Source: Candidatus Poribacteria bacterium (GTDB lineage: Bacteria > Poribacteria > WGA-4E > WGA-3G). From it: a stretch of DNA of 45,666 bases. This document shows, in pieces, positions 16,220-24,241 of this stretch (position 1 is its first letter; every line of letters begins with the position of its first letter). The notes under the pieces are model-generated. The model was not told the origin of the DNA. It ran no database searches and was given only the letters and a program-made list of their open reading frames with translations. The DNA lies in the NCBI GenBank assembly GCA_022821725.1, contig JAJEDB010000068.1, forward strand, positions 1 to 45,666, in the 5' to 3' direction. A program made the translations under genes and the position numbers.

Positions 16220-16765
16220 TTACACAGATTTTGGAGCGAGGATCATTGACATGATGCGGGTTTCCATCCGTGGCGGTTGTTCCACATCGGCAATCTCTTC
16301 CAAATCGTCCTTCAGTCGTAAAAGCAAACTTCTACCAAGGTCGGTATGAAGCATCTCACGGCCTCGGAACCGCACGGTCGCGCGAACCTTCCACCCATTT
16401 TTCAAAAAATCTTCGACATGCCGCTTTTTGAACTGGTAGTCGTGTTCCGCGGTATCAGGACGGAACTGCATTCCTTTCAGGACGACCTTCGATTGCTTTT
16501 TCCGAGCCTCGCGTGCGCGCTTGTTTTTCTCATACTGATACTTCCCGTAGTCCATGATCTTACAAACGGGAGGCTTGGCATTCGGTGAAACTTCTACCAA
16601 ATCCAACCCAACTTCCTCAGCAAGTTTCATTGCGTCGCGAGGCGTCATGACTCCCAATTGCTTGTTCTCGTGATCTATCAGCAAAACCTCTTTGGCTCGA
16701 ATCTGATAATTCGAACGACTCTGTCTTTCCTTCGTCCTCTGATTACGTCTGCCTTTGTAGTGTAT
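16220..16765 (-). CDS. infC: translation initiation factor IF-3
   Basis: IF-3 binds the 30S subunit and checks the start codon. Core motifs are present: LIDHENKQLGVM, ALxxAxxxGLDLVEVSPNAKPPVCKIMDYGK, KEx-like FRPDTAEHDYQFKKRHVEDFL, and VRATVRFRGRE. The first ATG/GTG/TTG option (TTG 16684) begins inside the conserved N-domain. The same frame continues upstream without a stop to AUA 16765, which has GGGGG 8 nt before it; this gives 181 residues, the usual length, and the N-terminal QIRAKEVLLID. AUU at 16702 is a second candidate but lacks a ribosome-binding site. A rare start codon is the known basis of IF-3 autoregulation. The exact start is inferred. Confidence 0.93.
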   Translation of the reverse strand: MHYKGRRNQRTKERQSRSNYQIRAKEVLLIDHENKQLGVMTPRDAMKLAEEVGLDLVEVSPNAKPPVCKIMDYGKYQYEKNKRAREARKKQSKVVLKGMQFRPDTAEHDYQFKKRHVEDFLKNGWKVRATVRFRGREMLHTDLGRSLLLRLKDDLEEIADVEQPPRMETRIMSMILAPKSV

Positions 16766-16785
16766 TTTTCACACCCCCAAGTCAA

Positions 16786-16841
16786 GGCGCTGCAGTGCGC
16801 CGCTTGCAAATCCAACTGAAAAGCACGTCCAATACGTGCTT
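16786..16841 (-). promoter_or_regulatory. two stem-loops in the infC mRNA leader
   Basis: AAGCACGT pairs with ACGTGCTT (16841-16834 with 16828-16821) and is followed by TTTTC in the transcript. GGCGC pairs with GCGCC (16801-16797 with 16790-16786). They lie between the promoter and the start and may act as an L20/IF-3 control leader or a weak attenuator. Confidence 0.5.
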
Positions 16842-16869
16842 AAAATCTACATCCGTAATGAATTAACTA

Positions 16870-16898
16870 ATTATACCATATCGGTAACAAAAATGCAA
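16870..16898 (-). promoter_or_regulatory. promoter of infC-rpmI-rplT
   Basis: On the minus strand TTGCAT (16898-16893), a 17-bp spacer and a perfect TATAAT (16875-16870) are seen. The predicted start near 16863 gives a leader of about 98 nt before AUA 16765. Confidence 0.7.
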
Positions 16899-16899
16899 G

Positions 16900-17256
16900 T
16901 TAAAAAAAGCCGATTGTCCATAAAGTCCGTAGAACAATCAATCCGCCCGCCAATCCCCCGAAAACAACAATAAAACTGATGCTGACTGCGAGCGCGAGAC
17001 GGATGATCCGTTCACCGAGTTTTGGTTGCTCGTTTATCCATGCCCGCGCCAACCAAAAGGTGAACGCAACACTGACCAAACTCAGGAGGCACGCGCCCAA
17101 AACCGCCACCAATATCCCGGAGAAGTCTACCATCTGCATCGTTTCGGGCAGCGACCCGTATTGGGAGAAGCGCTGAATGACACCAATCAAAATGCCTCCC
17201 AAAACGACAATAAAACCAATAAAAACGATGAAGGCTTTTTTAAAGGCAGTTCCCAT
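16900..17256 (-). CDS. small membrane protein, unknown function
   Basis: The 118-residue product has three strongly hydrophobic helices at about residues 7-28, 44-70 and 86-110, separated by short polar loops. No family is recognised. It ends just before the infC promoter, with only a T-run and no stem behind it as a terminator. The start region (ATG GGA ACT) follows GGAACATGGG without a strong ribosome-binding site. Confidence 0.55.
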   Translation of the reverse strand: MGTAFKKAFIVFIGFIVVLGGILIGVIQRFSQYGSLPETMQMVDFSGILVAVLGACLLSLVSVAFTFWLARAWINEQPKLGERIIRLALAVSISFIVVFGGLAGGLIVLRTLWTIGFF

Positions 17257-17418
17257 GTTCCGTCCAATCTATGTCGTACATCCTTGATGCGTGCTTTTCA
17301 GCATACTATATTTTAGCGTAAATAGCAACGCGAAAAATCTGAAAACGCTTGATTTATTTGACGAAAGATGATAAATTACTTTGAAATTAGACCCATTTGG
17401 ACACTAAGGAGCTTTCTT

Positions 17419-18009
17419 ATGGATGTAACATATACATCAGCAATTGCCGAAGTTATTGAAAAATTAGAAACGGGTAACCCGCTCCCGACACTCGTGCCAC
17501 AGAAGGCATGGAGCAGTGAACTGACGGATACTTTGGAAGCGGCATCCCTCAATGAACTTTTCGACGGAGCGTCGTTTAAAAATACGACGTTTGCTGAGGC
17601 CATCAAAAGCGGCTTACTTCTGTGGAACGACGCACTGGATGAATCGCATACGATCTCACAAGGATTGGCGGATCAGACGGGTAGTTACTGGCACGGCATC
17701 ATGCACCGTCGTGAACCCGATTACCCCAACTCCAAGTATTGGTTCGGCAGGGTCGGGACACATCCGATTTTCCCAGCACTCCGTGAACGGGCACTTGAAC
17801 TTTTTGAAGAAACAGAGAACGCATCGGACGCGCTCACAGAGATCGGACAGGCTATCGCGACGGAAGAGAATTGGGATTCTTATCAGTTTATCGATTGGTG
17901 CCAAGCTGCCGAAGGCGACTCCGATTCGGATGTAACCCGTTTCTTGCAACAGGTGCAGGCGGAAGAGATCAAACTGCTACTGGCATACTCCTATCGGAAC
18001 GCCGTTTGA
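17419..18009 (+). CDS. hypothetical 196-residue soluble protein
   Basis: ATG 17419 has AAGGAG 7 nt upstream; an in-frame ATG at 17368 lacks one. The product is acidic. It contains LLWNDALDESHTISQGL, then GSYWHGIMHRREPDYPNSKYWF and VGTHPIFP, a histidine/aromatic-rich core that looks conserved, followed by helices ending in FIDWCQAAEG and EEIKLLLAYSYRNAV. No enzyme family is assigned. The stop overlaps the upstream edge of a broken thioredoxin fragment. Confidence 0.65.
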   Translation: MDVTYTSAIAEVIEKLETGNPLPTLVPQKAWSSELTDTLEAASLNELFDGASFKNTTFAEAIKSGLLLWNDALDESHTISQGLADQTGSYWHGIMHRREPDYPNSKYWFGRVGTHPIFPALRERALELFEETENASDALTEIGQAIATEENWDSYQFIDWCQAAEGDSDSDVTRFLQQVQAEEIKLLLAYSYRNAV

Positions 18010-18013
18010 TAAT

Positions 18014-18136
18014 GTGCGTGCAATCCCGTCTACGTTTCTGATCGACGGGGCAGGGATTGTCCGTAGGGTGAACCTCCGTGGTTTCGCACTTGAGAATGCG
18101 GTCTCCGAACTCGTGCGGGAGAATTTAGCGAATTAA
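18014..18136 (+). pseudogene. 3' fragment of a TlpA-like thioredoxin gene
   Basis: Forty codons encode VRAIPSTFLIDGAGIVRRVN and continue to AVSELVRENLAN before TAA. This matches the last part of the intact TlpA protein next door (VRGIPSTFLIDGEGIIRKTN .. AVADLVKENLA), including the cis-Pro loop. The CxxC half is missing, so it cannot be an active thioredoxin. It looks like the remnant of a tandem duplicate. Confidence 0.75.
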
Positions 18137-18218
18137 GTACTTTGACTGCGTCGTGCCGTGAAGGGTTACGGAAACCCACGGCGTGTGCCTACTACTTTTA
18201 CAACAGAGGAGATTAGCA

Positions 18219-19229
18219 ATGTTCTCCCGAAATGGAAACCGCTGTGCTTACGTTATATGCGTGCTCAGCAGCCTCGTGTTCATAGGTTTTTGTGTGAATC
18301 TTGCCAGTGCTGCCCCGAGGAAAGCGGCTTACATATATCAGGAAATTAAGGCGATTTCTAAGCGTCTCAAGCATCAGAAGAAACAGGAAGATTTGGAGAA
18401 ATTAGTTGAGAAATCCTCCGATTTTGTTGCGGCACATCCAGCATACAAACGGGTGGATGAGGTTTATTATCTGCTCGGTAACGCCTTGGTTCAGTTAGGG
18501 CGCGTTGAAGAAGGCATTACGGTTTTTGAAAAAGTCATCAAGGAATATCCAGAGGCTCGCTACGTTGAACGCTGTCTGTTGGATCTGGGATTGGCACATG
18601 ACAAACTTAGCAATCACGACGCAGCAGACAGTGCTTACCAAAAATTGATAGACCATCCGAAATATGGTTCACGCTCGCAGGCGAAGTTTGCGAAGAGGAT
18701 CCTCGAACAGGACAGAACTGAACGGAAGGGTGAATTACCGAAACCGCCTGGGGCGATCCTGAACCCAAGAGGGTGGATCGGTAAGCCAGCCCTCGATTTT
18801 CAGGTGACGGATGTGAAGGGTGAAGAACTCTCATTGGAAGAATACCGCGGACAGGTCGTGCTCCTCGATTTCTGGGCAACATGGTGCGGTCCCTGCATCA
18901 CAGAGATACCGAACGTTAAGAAGGCTTACGAAAAGTATAAAGATCAGAAGTTTCAGATTATCGGTATCAGTCTGGACAGGTCAATGAAACCGCTTGCGGC
19001 TTATATTGACAAAGAGGAACTCGGATGGCTTCATTACTGGGATAAAAGCCGCCAGGTTAGCACGCTGTATAAGGTACGAGGGATTCCGTCTACCTTCCTG
19101 ATTGACGGTGAGGGTATCATTCGCAAAACGAATCTCCGTGGACACGCGCTTGAACACGCCGTCGCGGACCTGGTGAAGGAGAACCTCGCGAGAGCAGTGG
19201 AAAAAAAAGAGGAGGTAGCCCCTCAGTAA
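18219..19229 (+). CDS. TlpA-family thiol-disulfide protein with N-terminal TPR region
   Basis: The 336-residue product starts at ATG 18219, with AGAGGAG 7 nt upstream. A signal peptide or anchor (about 1-32) is followed by TPR-like helices (about 45-150: VYYLLGNALVQLGRVEEGI, EKVIKEYPEA, AYQKLIDHP). A TlpA/AhpC-type thioredoxin domain (about 190-325) has WATWCGPC with C223 and C226, the cis-proline loop RGIPSTFLID, and a central insert after FQIIGISLD. It likely acts as a periplasmic reductant. It is followed 19 bp later by an ABC ATPase. A partial duplicate of its 3' end lies just upstream. Confidence 0.88.
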   Translation: MFSRNGNRCAYVICVLSSLVFIGFCVNLASAAPRKAAYIYQEIKAISKRLKHQKKQEDLEKLVEKSSDFVAAHPAYKRVDEVYYLLGNALVQLGRVEEGITVFEKVIKEYPEARYVERCLLDLGLAHDKLSNHDAADSAYQKLIDHPKYGSRSQAKFAKRILEQDRTERKGELPKPPGAILNPRGWIGKPALDFQVTDVKGEELSLEEYRGQVVLLDFWATWCGPCITEIPNVKKAYEKYKDQKFQIIGISLDRSMKPLAAYIDKEELGWLHYWDKSRQVSTLYKVRGIPSTFLIDGEGIIRKTNLRGHALEHAVADLVKENLARAVEKKEEVAPQ

Positions 19230-19248
19230 CAGGCTTCAAGGAGCGGCA

Positions 19249-20343
19249 ATGGCACACCTTACTTTAAAAGATGTCACTAAAATTTACGACGGTGACGTTC
19301 TTGCAGTTGAACAGGCAGATTTTCAGATTCCCGATGAGTCGTTTACTGTGCTTGTCGGTCCATCGGGATGTGGAAAATCGACACTCTTGCGGATGATCGC
19401 TGGATTGGAAGAGATAACGGAAGGCGACATCTATATCGACGATGAACGGATCAATGACATTCCCCCTAAAGATCGCGACATTGCCATGGTCTTCCAAAAT
19501 TATGCGCTTTATCCACACATGACGGTGTATAAGAACATGGCGTTCGGGTTGAAACTTCGGAAATATCCGAAAGCAGAGATCGATGCGCGTGTTAAAGAAG
19601 CGGCGGAGATTCTGAGTATCTCACACCTTTTGAACCGTAAACCGAAGCACCTCTCTGGTGGTGAACGCCAACGCGTCGCCGTTGGTAGAGCGATCGTCCG
19701 ACATCCTAAAGTCTTCCTGTTTGATGAACCGTTGAGCAACCTCGATGCGAAGCTGCGCGTGCAAATGCGGATGGAGATCAGTCGTCTGCACGACCGACTC
19801 AACGCCACAATGGTCTACGTTACACACGACCAAGTCGAAGCGATGACGATGGGGGACCAAATCGTGGTGCTCAATGAAGGGAAAATCCAGCAGATTGCCG
19901 ATCCGGGGACGCTTTATCATAAACCGGCAAACCAATTTGTCGGTGGATTCATCGGCACCCCCCCAATGAACTTCATAGAGACGGGCATCGTGAATAATGG
20001 CGGTGCTCCGATGCTCAGATTTGAAACCTTCAAAGTGGAACTGAACGATCGCTTGCAGTCGGCACTCGGAAAACTTTCAGGGGATTCAGTGACGCTCGGC
20101 ATTCGTCCGGAGGATATTCATATCGGTGAAAACGGGAACAATAGTGTTGGCACACAGGTGGAACTGGTTGAGCCGCTCGGGAATCATGCCCTTTTATATC
20201 TGCGGACAGAGAAAAATAGTTTCGTTGCCCAATCTGATCTTGCTAACGTGCCGCAACACAACGCGCAGTTGACGGTCCGTTTTGACATGGAGAAAGCGCA
20301 TCTATTTCACCCAGAGACAGGTGAATCTTTAACCGTGGTGTAG
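19249..20343 (+). CDS. sugar-type ABC transporter ATPase (MalK/UgpC/MsmX-like)
   Basis: The 364-residue product has Walker A GPSGCGKST (37-45), Q-loop MVFQNYALYPHMTV, signature LSGGERQRVAVGRA, Walker B VFLFDEPLSNLDAKLR and H-loop VYVTHDQVEAMT. A C-terminal TOBE-type regulatory domain (about 240-364) follows. This is the family that energizes carbohydrate importers. No permease or binding-protein genes are adjacent, so it may be a shared ATPase serving several importers, as MsmX does. AAGGAG precedes ATG 19249. Confidence 0.9.
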   Translation: MAHLTLKDVTKIYDGDVLAVEQADFQIPDESFTVLVGPSGCGKSTLLRMIAGLEEITEGDIYIDDERINDIPPKDRDIAMVFQNYALYPHMTVYKNMAFGLKLRKYPKAEIDARVKEAAEILSISHLLNRKPKHLSGGERQRVAVGRAIVRHPKVFLFDEPLSNLDAKLRVQMRMEISRLHDRLNATMVYVTHDQVEAMTMGDQIVVLNEGKIQQIADPGTLYHKPANQFVGGFIGTPPMNFIETGIVNNGGAPMLRFETFKVELNDRLQSALGKLSGDSVTLGIRPEDIHIGENGNNSVGTQVELVEPLGNHALLYLRTEKNSFVAQSDLANVPQHNAQLTVRFDMEKAHLFHPETGESLTVV

Positions 20344-20356
20344 CATAGTAGTGAAC

Positions 20357-20374
20357 GGCACGGCGGAGCGTGCC
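20357..20374. repeat. small stem-loop between convergent genes
   Basis: GGCACG and CGTGCC flank GCGGAG, a perfect 6-bp stem exactly between two convergent stop codons. It could help terminate in both directions, though no T-run follows. Confidence 0.35.
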
Positions 20375-21402
20375 TACTCCTTTAATGCTTGGATGTGTGC
20401 CCATGTTTCTGCATCTATTGGAATGCCGTCCCGTTCGCGTCTGCGTTGTGTTTCCCACCCGCGTTCACCCGGCACCCGAATTGCCTCGGCCCCAGCAGCG
20501 TGTTTTGCCGATTTGAGATATCCGATAAAGCGTTCTATCTCTGCACTGAACCCGGGAAACTCCCTAAAACTGGCAACGTTCATCACCAGCACAAACAACC
20601 CGTTACCGACGCGGGCATCTTCTCCTTTACTACAGCCTGCTCCCGTGAGCGCGCCCGACAGGAGGTCAACGATGACACTCAGTCCGAACCCCTTATGCGC
20701 TGAAACCGTCCCACCGAAAGGTAGCAAGGCGGCGGGTGGTACATCATAGAAATCGTCCGCATTCGTGGTTGACTCGCCTTCCGCGTTAATGAGCCATCCG
20801 TGCGGGAGTGCTTCGTCCCGATGCTGTTTGACCCGAATCTTCCCGGATGCGACGACACTCGTGGACATGTCCAACACAATTGGATCTTTTCCCTCAATCG
20901 GCACTGCACACGCAATCGGATTTGTAGAGAGTCTGCCTTCGGTGCCGCCGTGCGGTGCGACACATGTGCCACCGCCGTGATCATTAGCCATGAGCACTGC
21001 GATCATCTCAGCGTCTGCGGCGAGGCAGGCGTATCCGCCTAACCTACCGACCTCATTGCACCGCGAAACAGCAACCGAGCTGATATCCGTCTGTTTCGCT
21101 TTCTGGAGTGCCAATTCAACGGCACGCGTCGCAATGACGGGACCGAAACCCCAATTTCCATCTAAGACAGCGATTGAAGCGGATTCGTGCAAGGTCTCCG
21201 TTGGTGCATCCGGTTGGATTAACCCGTCTTCCAGTTCACGCACATATTTCGGGAGGTGGATAACGCCGTGTGAATCGTGTCCGACGCGGTTGGCATCCAC
21301 CATGGACTTGGTTACCACTTCCGCTTCGGCTGTTGAGATATTTAATTTCTGGAAGACGTTGAGACAAATTTCGGTGAGTTCTTCTGCTGTAAAGCTCAGC
21401 AT
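20374..21402 (-). CDS. Ldh-family NAD(P)-dependent oxidoreductase (malate/lactate dehydrogenase-2 type)
   Basis: The 342-residue product carries family motifs: DSHGVIHLPKYV with the catalytic histidine near residue 46, VSRCNEVGRLGGYACLAA, a GGTCVAPHGGTEGRLSTNPI nucleotide-binding segment, DMSTSVVASGKIR and GFGLSVIVDLLSGALTGAG. Members reduce or oxidize alpha-hydroxy/keto acids; the substrate is undetermined. AAGGA precedes the ATG. It follows the epimerase-like gene by 24 bp, so the two are probably one transcript. Confidence 0.88.
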   Translation of the reverse strand: MLSFTAEELTEICLNVFQKLNISTAEAEVVTKSMVDANRVGHDSHGVIHLPKYVRELEDGLIQPDAPTETLHESASIAVLDGNWGFGPVIATRAVELALQKAKQTDISSVAVSRCNEVGRLGGYACLAADAEMIAVLMANDHGGGTCVAPHGGTEGRLSTNPIACAVPIEGKDPIVLDMSTSVVASGKIRVKQHRDEALPHGWLINAEGESTTNADDFYDVPPAALLPFGGTVSAHKGFGLSVIVDLLSGALTGAGCSKGEDARVGNGLFVLVMNVASFREFPGFSAEIERFIGYLKSAKHAAGAEAIRVPGERGWETQRRRERDGIPIDAETWAHIQALKE

Positions 21403-21426
21403 TGTGGGAATCCTTAAGGGACGAAA

Positions 21427-22254
21427 CTACTTGTCTTTCGCCTGCTGTAGCAATTCTGCTAACCTGTCGGCAAAACGGCGTTGACTGTCGTCCTCTGGGG
21501 CATAACCTATTACTTTTCGTGCATTGGCGATACTCCAGAATTTATGCGAATTGTCGCTGATACCGTAGAAGATCTGGAAGGGGATCCCGTTTTCGTCCTC
21601 TATGTTCTCCGTCTCAATGCTCTTGACGAAGAGTTGGACCTGATCTCGGATGCTCAAATACGCGCCGAGTCCTCGGTGCATCGCCTTCAAATCGTCCGCT
21701 GAAGAATTCGCCATATCCGTCTCTCGCGGTCCGCCGATACGCAACTGGACGTTCTGTAATTTCTTACCCTCAACGTGTCCCGTCGCAAAAACGAAGCCGA
21801 GGTGCTCATACGCCTCTTTTGCCCATCCGTAGAAGTTATCGGAGAGCGGACGCATCTCCGGTGTCACCACATCCCATTTATCTGCCCAGATGAGCCGCTC
21901 GTAATAGTCGGCGGCGTGGTTGGAACTACAGACGACGACGCGCCGGACATCGGTCTCAATACAGGTCTGATAAAGGTTGTATGCCATCTGGACGTTGGCA
22001 AGTTCATTCTCGAAACTGCCGCCCTTAAATGCACAATGGACAACTGCATCAACACCCTCAAAATGATGTCGGTATGCGTCTCGATTGGAGTCTGTTAGTT
22101 CAGCAATTTGAACGCCTTCAACCTCTTCCCCTTGTCGATTTGTGGTTTTCACATCTAAAAGGACGAGTTCGTAGCGTTGACGAAATTCGGGGAGCATCCG
22201 TCCGGCGATATAGCCGGATGCACCGGTGATAAGGACTTTTCTACGGTTCGGCAT
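21427..22254 (-). CDS. NAD-dependent epimerase/dehydratase-family protein
   Basis: The 275-residue extended short-chain dehydrogenase has VLITGASGYIAG (Rossmann GxxGxxG, residues 7-18), an acidic residue ending strand 2 (LLDVKTT), AVVHCAF, VVCSSNHAADYY and the YxxxK pair in FYGWAKEAYE. It resembles uronate-dehydrogenase or sugar-nucleotide epimerase relatives. The substrate cannot be assigned. It precedes the Ldh-family gene, and both may act in sugar-acid turnover. Confidence 0.82.
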   Translation of the reverse strand: MPNRRKVLITGASGYIAGRMLPEFRQRYELVLLDVKTTNRQGEEVEGVQIAELTDSNRDAYRHHFEGVDAVVHCAFKGGSFENELANVQMAYNLYQTCIETDVRRVVVCSSNHAADYYERLIWADKWDVVTPEMRPLSDNFYGWAKEAYEHLGFVFATGHVEGKKLQNVQLRIGGPRETDMANSSADDLKAMHRGLGAYLSIRDQVQLFVKSIETENIEDENGIPFQIFYGISDNSHKFWSIANARKVIGYAPEDDSQRRFADRLAELLQQAKDK

Positions 22255-22292
22255 TTGTTTAGTGTTCCTTCTGTTGGGATATAGTGAGGTGC

Positions 22293-23057
22293 TTAAGGAG
22301 TTAGACTGTGCACTGCAATTTTTCGTTCAATTTCTTGTATGAGCCTATCCATCAGAGGATGAAAAGGGGTCATCTTAAATGCAATTTCATATAAACCGTG
22401 AAGACTATGCTTGACCCGCCGGTTAGATTTGCTAAGAAAACGAACCAACATTTGAAAAAGTTGTTTTCCTCTGAGTTGAAGCTGATACGCTTCTCTTATT
22501 TGTTGCTCAAGTTCTGAATTAGGTGGACGAAACCCCCGGCGTTGGCGAAAGCCATCATCCATTTCAGTTTGACCAGAATGGACAACTTCATTGCAATGAT
22601 GGTCAAACTTATAGTCTCTGCCTGCTAAAAATTCACCAACCTCAAACGCAAACCACTTGACGATTGTGTCAAGCACTTGCTTGTGCTCATCGGTTTCATC
22701 AGGATCCATCAAACTTTCTAAACTTGGTTCAGCACCTGCATACAAATCATTCTCGATACTATACCCCTGTGTCCAAATGATTTCCTCATAGCCTGCAGGA
22801 AGCTGCGTAAACAATTCTTTATCTTGATCCGCGATGAACGCAACTGGCAGATGGTCAAATTCGCTTTTTCTATCATAAACAGCAAATAGATTAGGTCTTC
22901 CACCTACGCCCAGAATATCAACTTCTGGTCCCTCAAGAAGATCTTCCATCCATCGAAAAATCTGCATATCTTCTTTACCTTCAACCACAATCGTTGGTAG
23001 TCGCGATCTACGAAGAGTAGAGACCAATTCGTCTACTGTAGGGTTCAGACGGGGCAT
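22293..23057 (-). CDS. ariB: TOPRIM/DUF4435 nuclease-like protein, AriB-like partner of a PARIS-type system
   Basis: The 254-residue product has the TOPRIM pattern of DUF4435 proteins: E26 in IVVEGKEDMQIF, a glycine turn GVGGR (50-54), metal ligands D77 and D79 in AFIADQDKE, and the DUF4435 signature GYSIENDLY (98-106). Toward the C-terminus is LRGKQLFQML. In PARIS defence systems, DUF4435 AriB is the toxic nuclease held by the AriA ATPase and released by phage anti-restriction proteins. Its start codon overlaps the stop of the ATPase gene by one base (TAATG), as expected for a coupled pair. The gene is more AT-rich than its neighbours. An OLD- or Gabija-like two-gene system is the main alternative. 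Confidence 0.65.
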   Translation of the reverse strand: MPRLNPTVDELVSTLRRSRLPTIVVEGKEDMQIFRWMEDLLEGPEVDILGVGGRPNLFAVYDRKSEFDHLPVAFIADQDKELFTQLPAGYEEIIWTQGYSIENDLYAGAEPSLESLMDPDETDEHKQVLDTIVKWFAFEVGEFLAGRDYKFDHHCNEVVHSGQTEMDDGFRQRRGFRPPNSELEQQIREAYQLQLRGKQLFQMLVRFLSKSNRRVKHSLHGLYEIAFKMTPFHPLMDRLIQEIERKIAVHSLTP

Positions 23058-24196
23058 TAAACTTCTCCGCGATCATCGTCCAACATAAATTCTTTGTCAG
23101 GATACTTGGAATATATGAAAGGCGAATGTGTGGCAAGGAAAAATTGATTTTTTTGTCCCTGTTTAAGCAAAGTCGGGAGTAAGCGTCTTTGCCAATCCAC
23201 GTGTAGGCTTAATTCTGGTTCATCAATAAAAACTGCCATTCCCTGGTTAAAAGCATTGTAGCAGAGAAAACTGAGCATCTGCTTTTCGCCAGAGGAGAGT
23301 TTATCAGAAGAGATGGCATCTTTTGTTTTCCCAACTGTAATTCCATCGCTTCCTTCTCCCAAAGTAATCCCAGCGGTAGCTTCCCCACGAATAGCCCGTC
23401 CCGTAACATGAATAGTGTCATATCGTAGAATCTTCCGAGATAACTCAGACAATATAGAAAACGGCTTACTCAACTGCTCTCGTTCCGCCCTAACTTTCTG
23501 AATAGCATTCAAAACAGCCGAAGGATCTTGAGGCATCTCAGAAACTTTGTCCTTATCCGGTTTGTTTTGTATCCCTTTTGAAATATCTTCTAATACCTGC
23601 GCCTGGCGTGTGGTGATTTCTTCATAGATATCAGCGTATTTCTGTGTGAGCAGCTCACCGAGATCCTCCGTTGAAATTGAAGCAATGAACTTGTGCCCAT
23701 TGATTGATACTTCATCGGAAAATCTCAACATTGAAACTTGTAGCCTTTCGGGTCCTGACAAAACTCTTACATCGGAAACCTCTGCCTCCGGAGTTATCGA
23801 AAAACCACCTTCAATTCTCCTAAATGTTGGGAAGAATAAACTACTTTTCATTGCATGAGATATTTGTGCGTTAAACCCATCAAACCGTTTCCCTACTCCC
23901 TCAACATTAACAATTTCCGAGACTTTCTCTCCGGAAATCTGTCCATCCAACTTAACCATGTTAGGTGCAATTCGATGTATGCTCAAAGAAAATGGATCTG
24001 TTTCAATTAAAACAGATTCAAACGGAATTTCAGGAAAAATTCGATATAGGTTGCCGCTAATTAGGTACCATAAGAGTTTCAATAGCGTTGTTTTACCTGA
24101 ACCGTTTGCTCCGGTAAAAATGTTCAAGTCCTCATTGAACTCAAATTCACCATCAAGCCGCTTATTGAGCCCTTTAACTTTAAGATATCGTACCAT
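23057..24196 (-). CDS. ariA: ABC-type AAA ATPase, AriA-like partner of a PARIS-type system
   Basis: The 379-residue single-domain SMC/Rad50-like ATPase has Walker A GANGSGKTT (29-37), signature LSSGEKQ (300-306), Walker B MAVFIDEPELSLH (320-332, D325 and E326) and H-loop ATHSP (355-359). The insert between (about 180-250) is predicted coiled coil. This is the AAA_15/AAA_21 type found in AriA, OLD and related defence ATPases. GAGG precedes ATG 24196. The stop overlaps the DUF4435 gene, so the two are translated together. Its AT-rich composition and position within a run of metabolic genes suggest acquisition. It is shorter than AriA proteins of about 450 residues as I recall them. Confidence 0.65.
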   Translation of the reverse strand: MVRYLKVKGLNKRLDGEFEFNEDLNIFTGANGSGKTTLLKLLWYLISGNLYRIFPEIPFESVLIETDPFSLSIHRIAPNMVKLDGQISGEKVSEIVNVEGVGKRFDGFNAQISHAMKSSLFFPTFRRIEGGFSITPEAEVSDVRVLSGPERLQVSMLRFSDEVSINGHKFIASISTEDLGELLTQKYADIYEEITTRQAQVLEDISKGIQNKPDKDKVSEMPQDPSAVLNAIQKVRAEREQLSKPFSILSELSRKILRYDTIHVTGRAIRGEATAGITLGEGSDGITVGKTKDAISSDKLSSGEKQMLSFLCYNAFNQGMAVFIDEPELSLHVDWQRRLLPTLLKQGQKNQFFLATHSPFIYSKYPDKEFMLDDDRGEV

Positions 24197-24241
24197 CTGT
24201 TTTACCTCACGGAGATAGTTATCAACATAAAACCTGAATGT

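Noticed and set aside
19249..20343. Complete sugar ABC importer operon
   Set aside because: Only the ATPase is present; neighbouring genes are TlpA and an Ldh-family enzyme, with no permease or intact binding protein.
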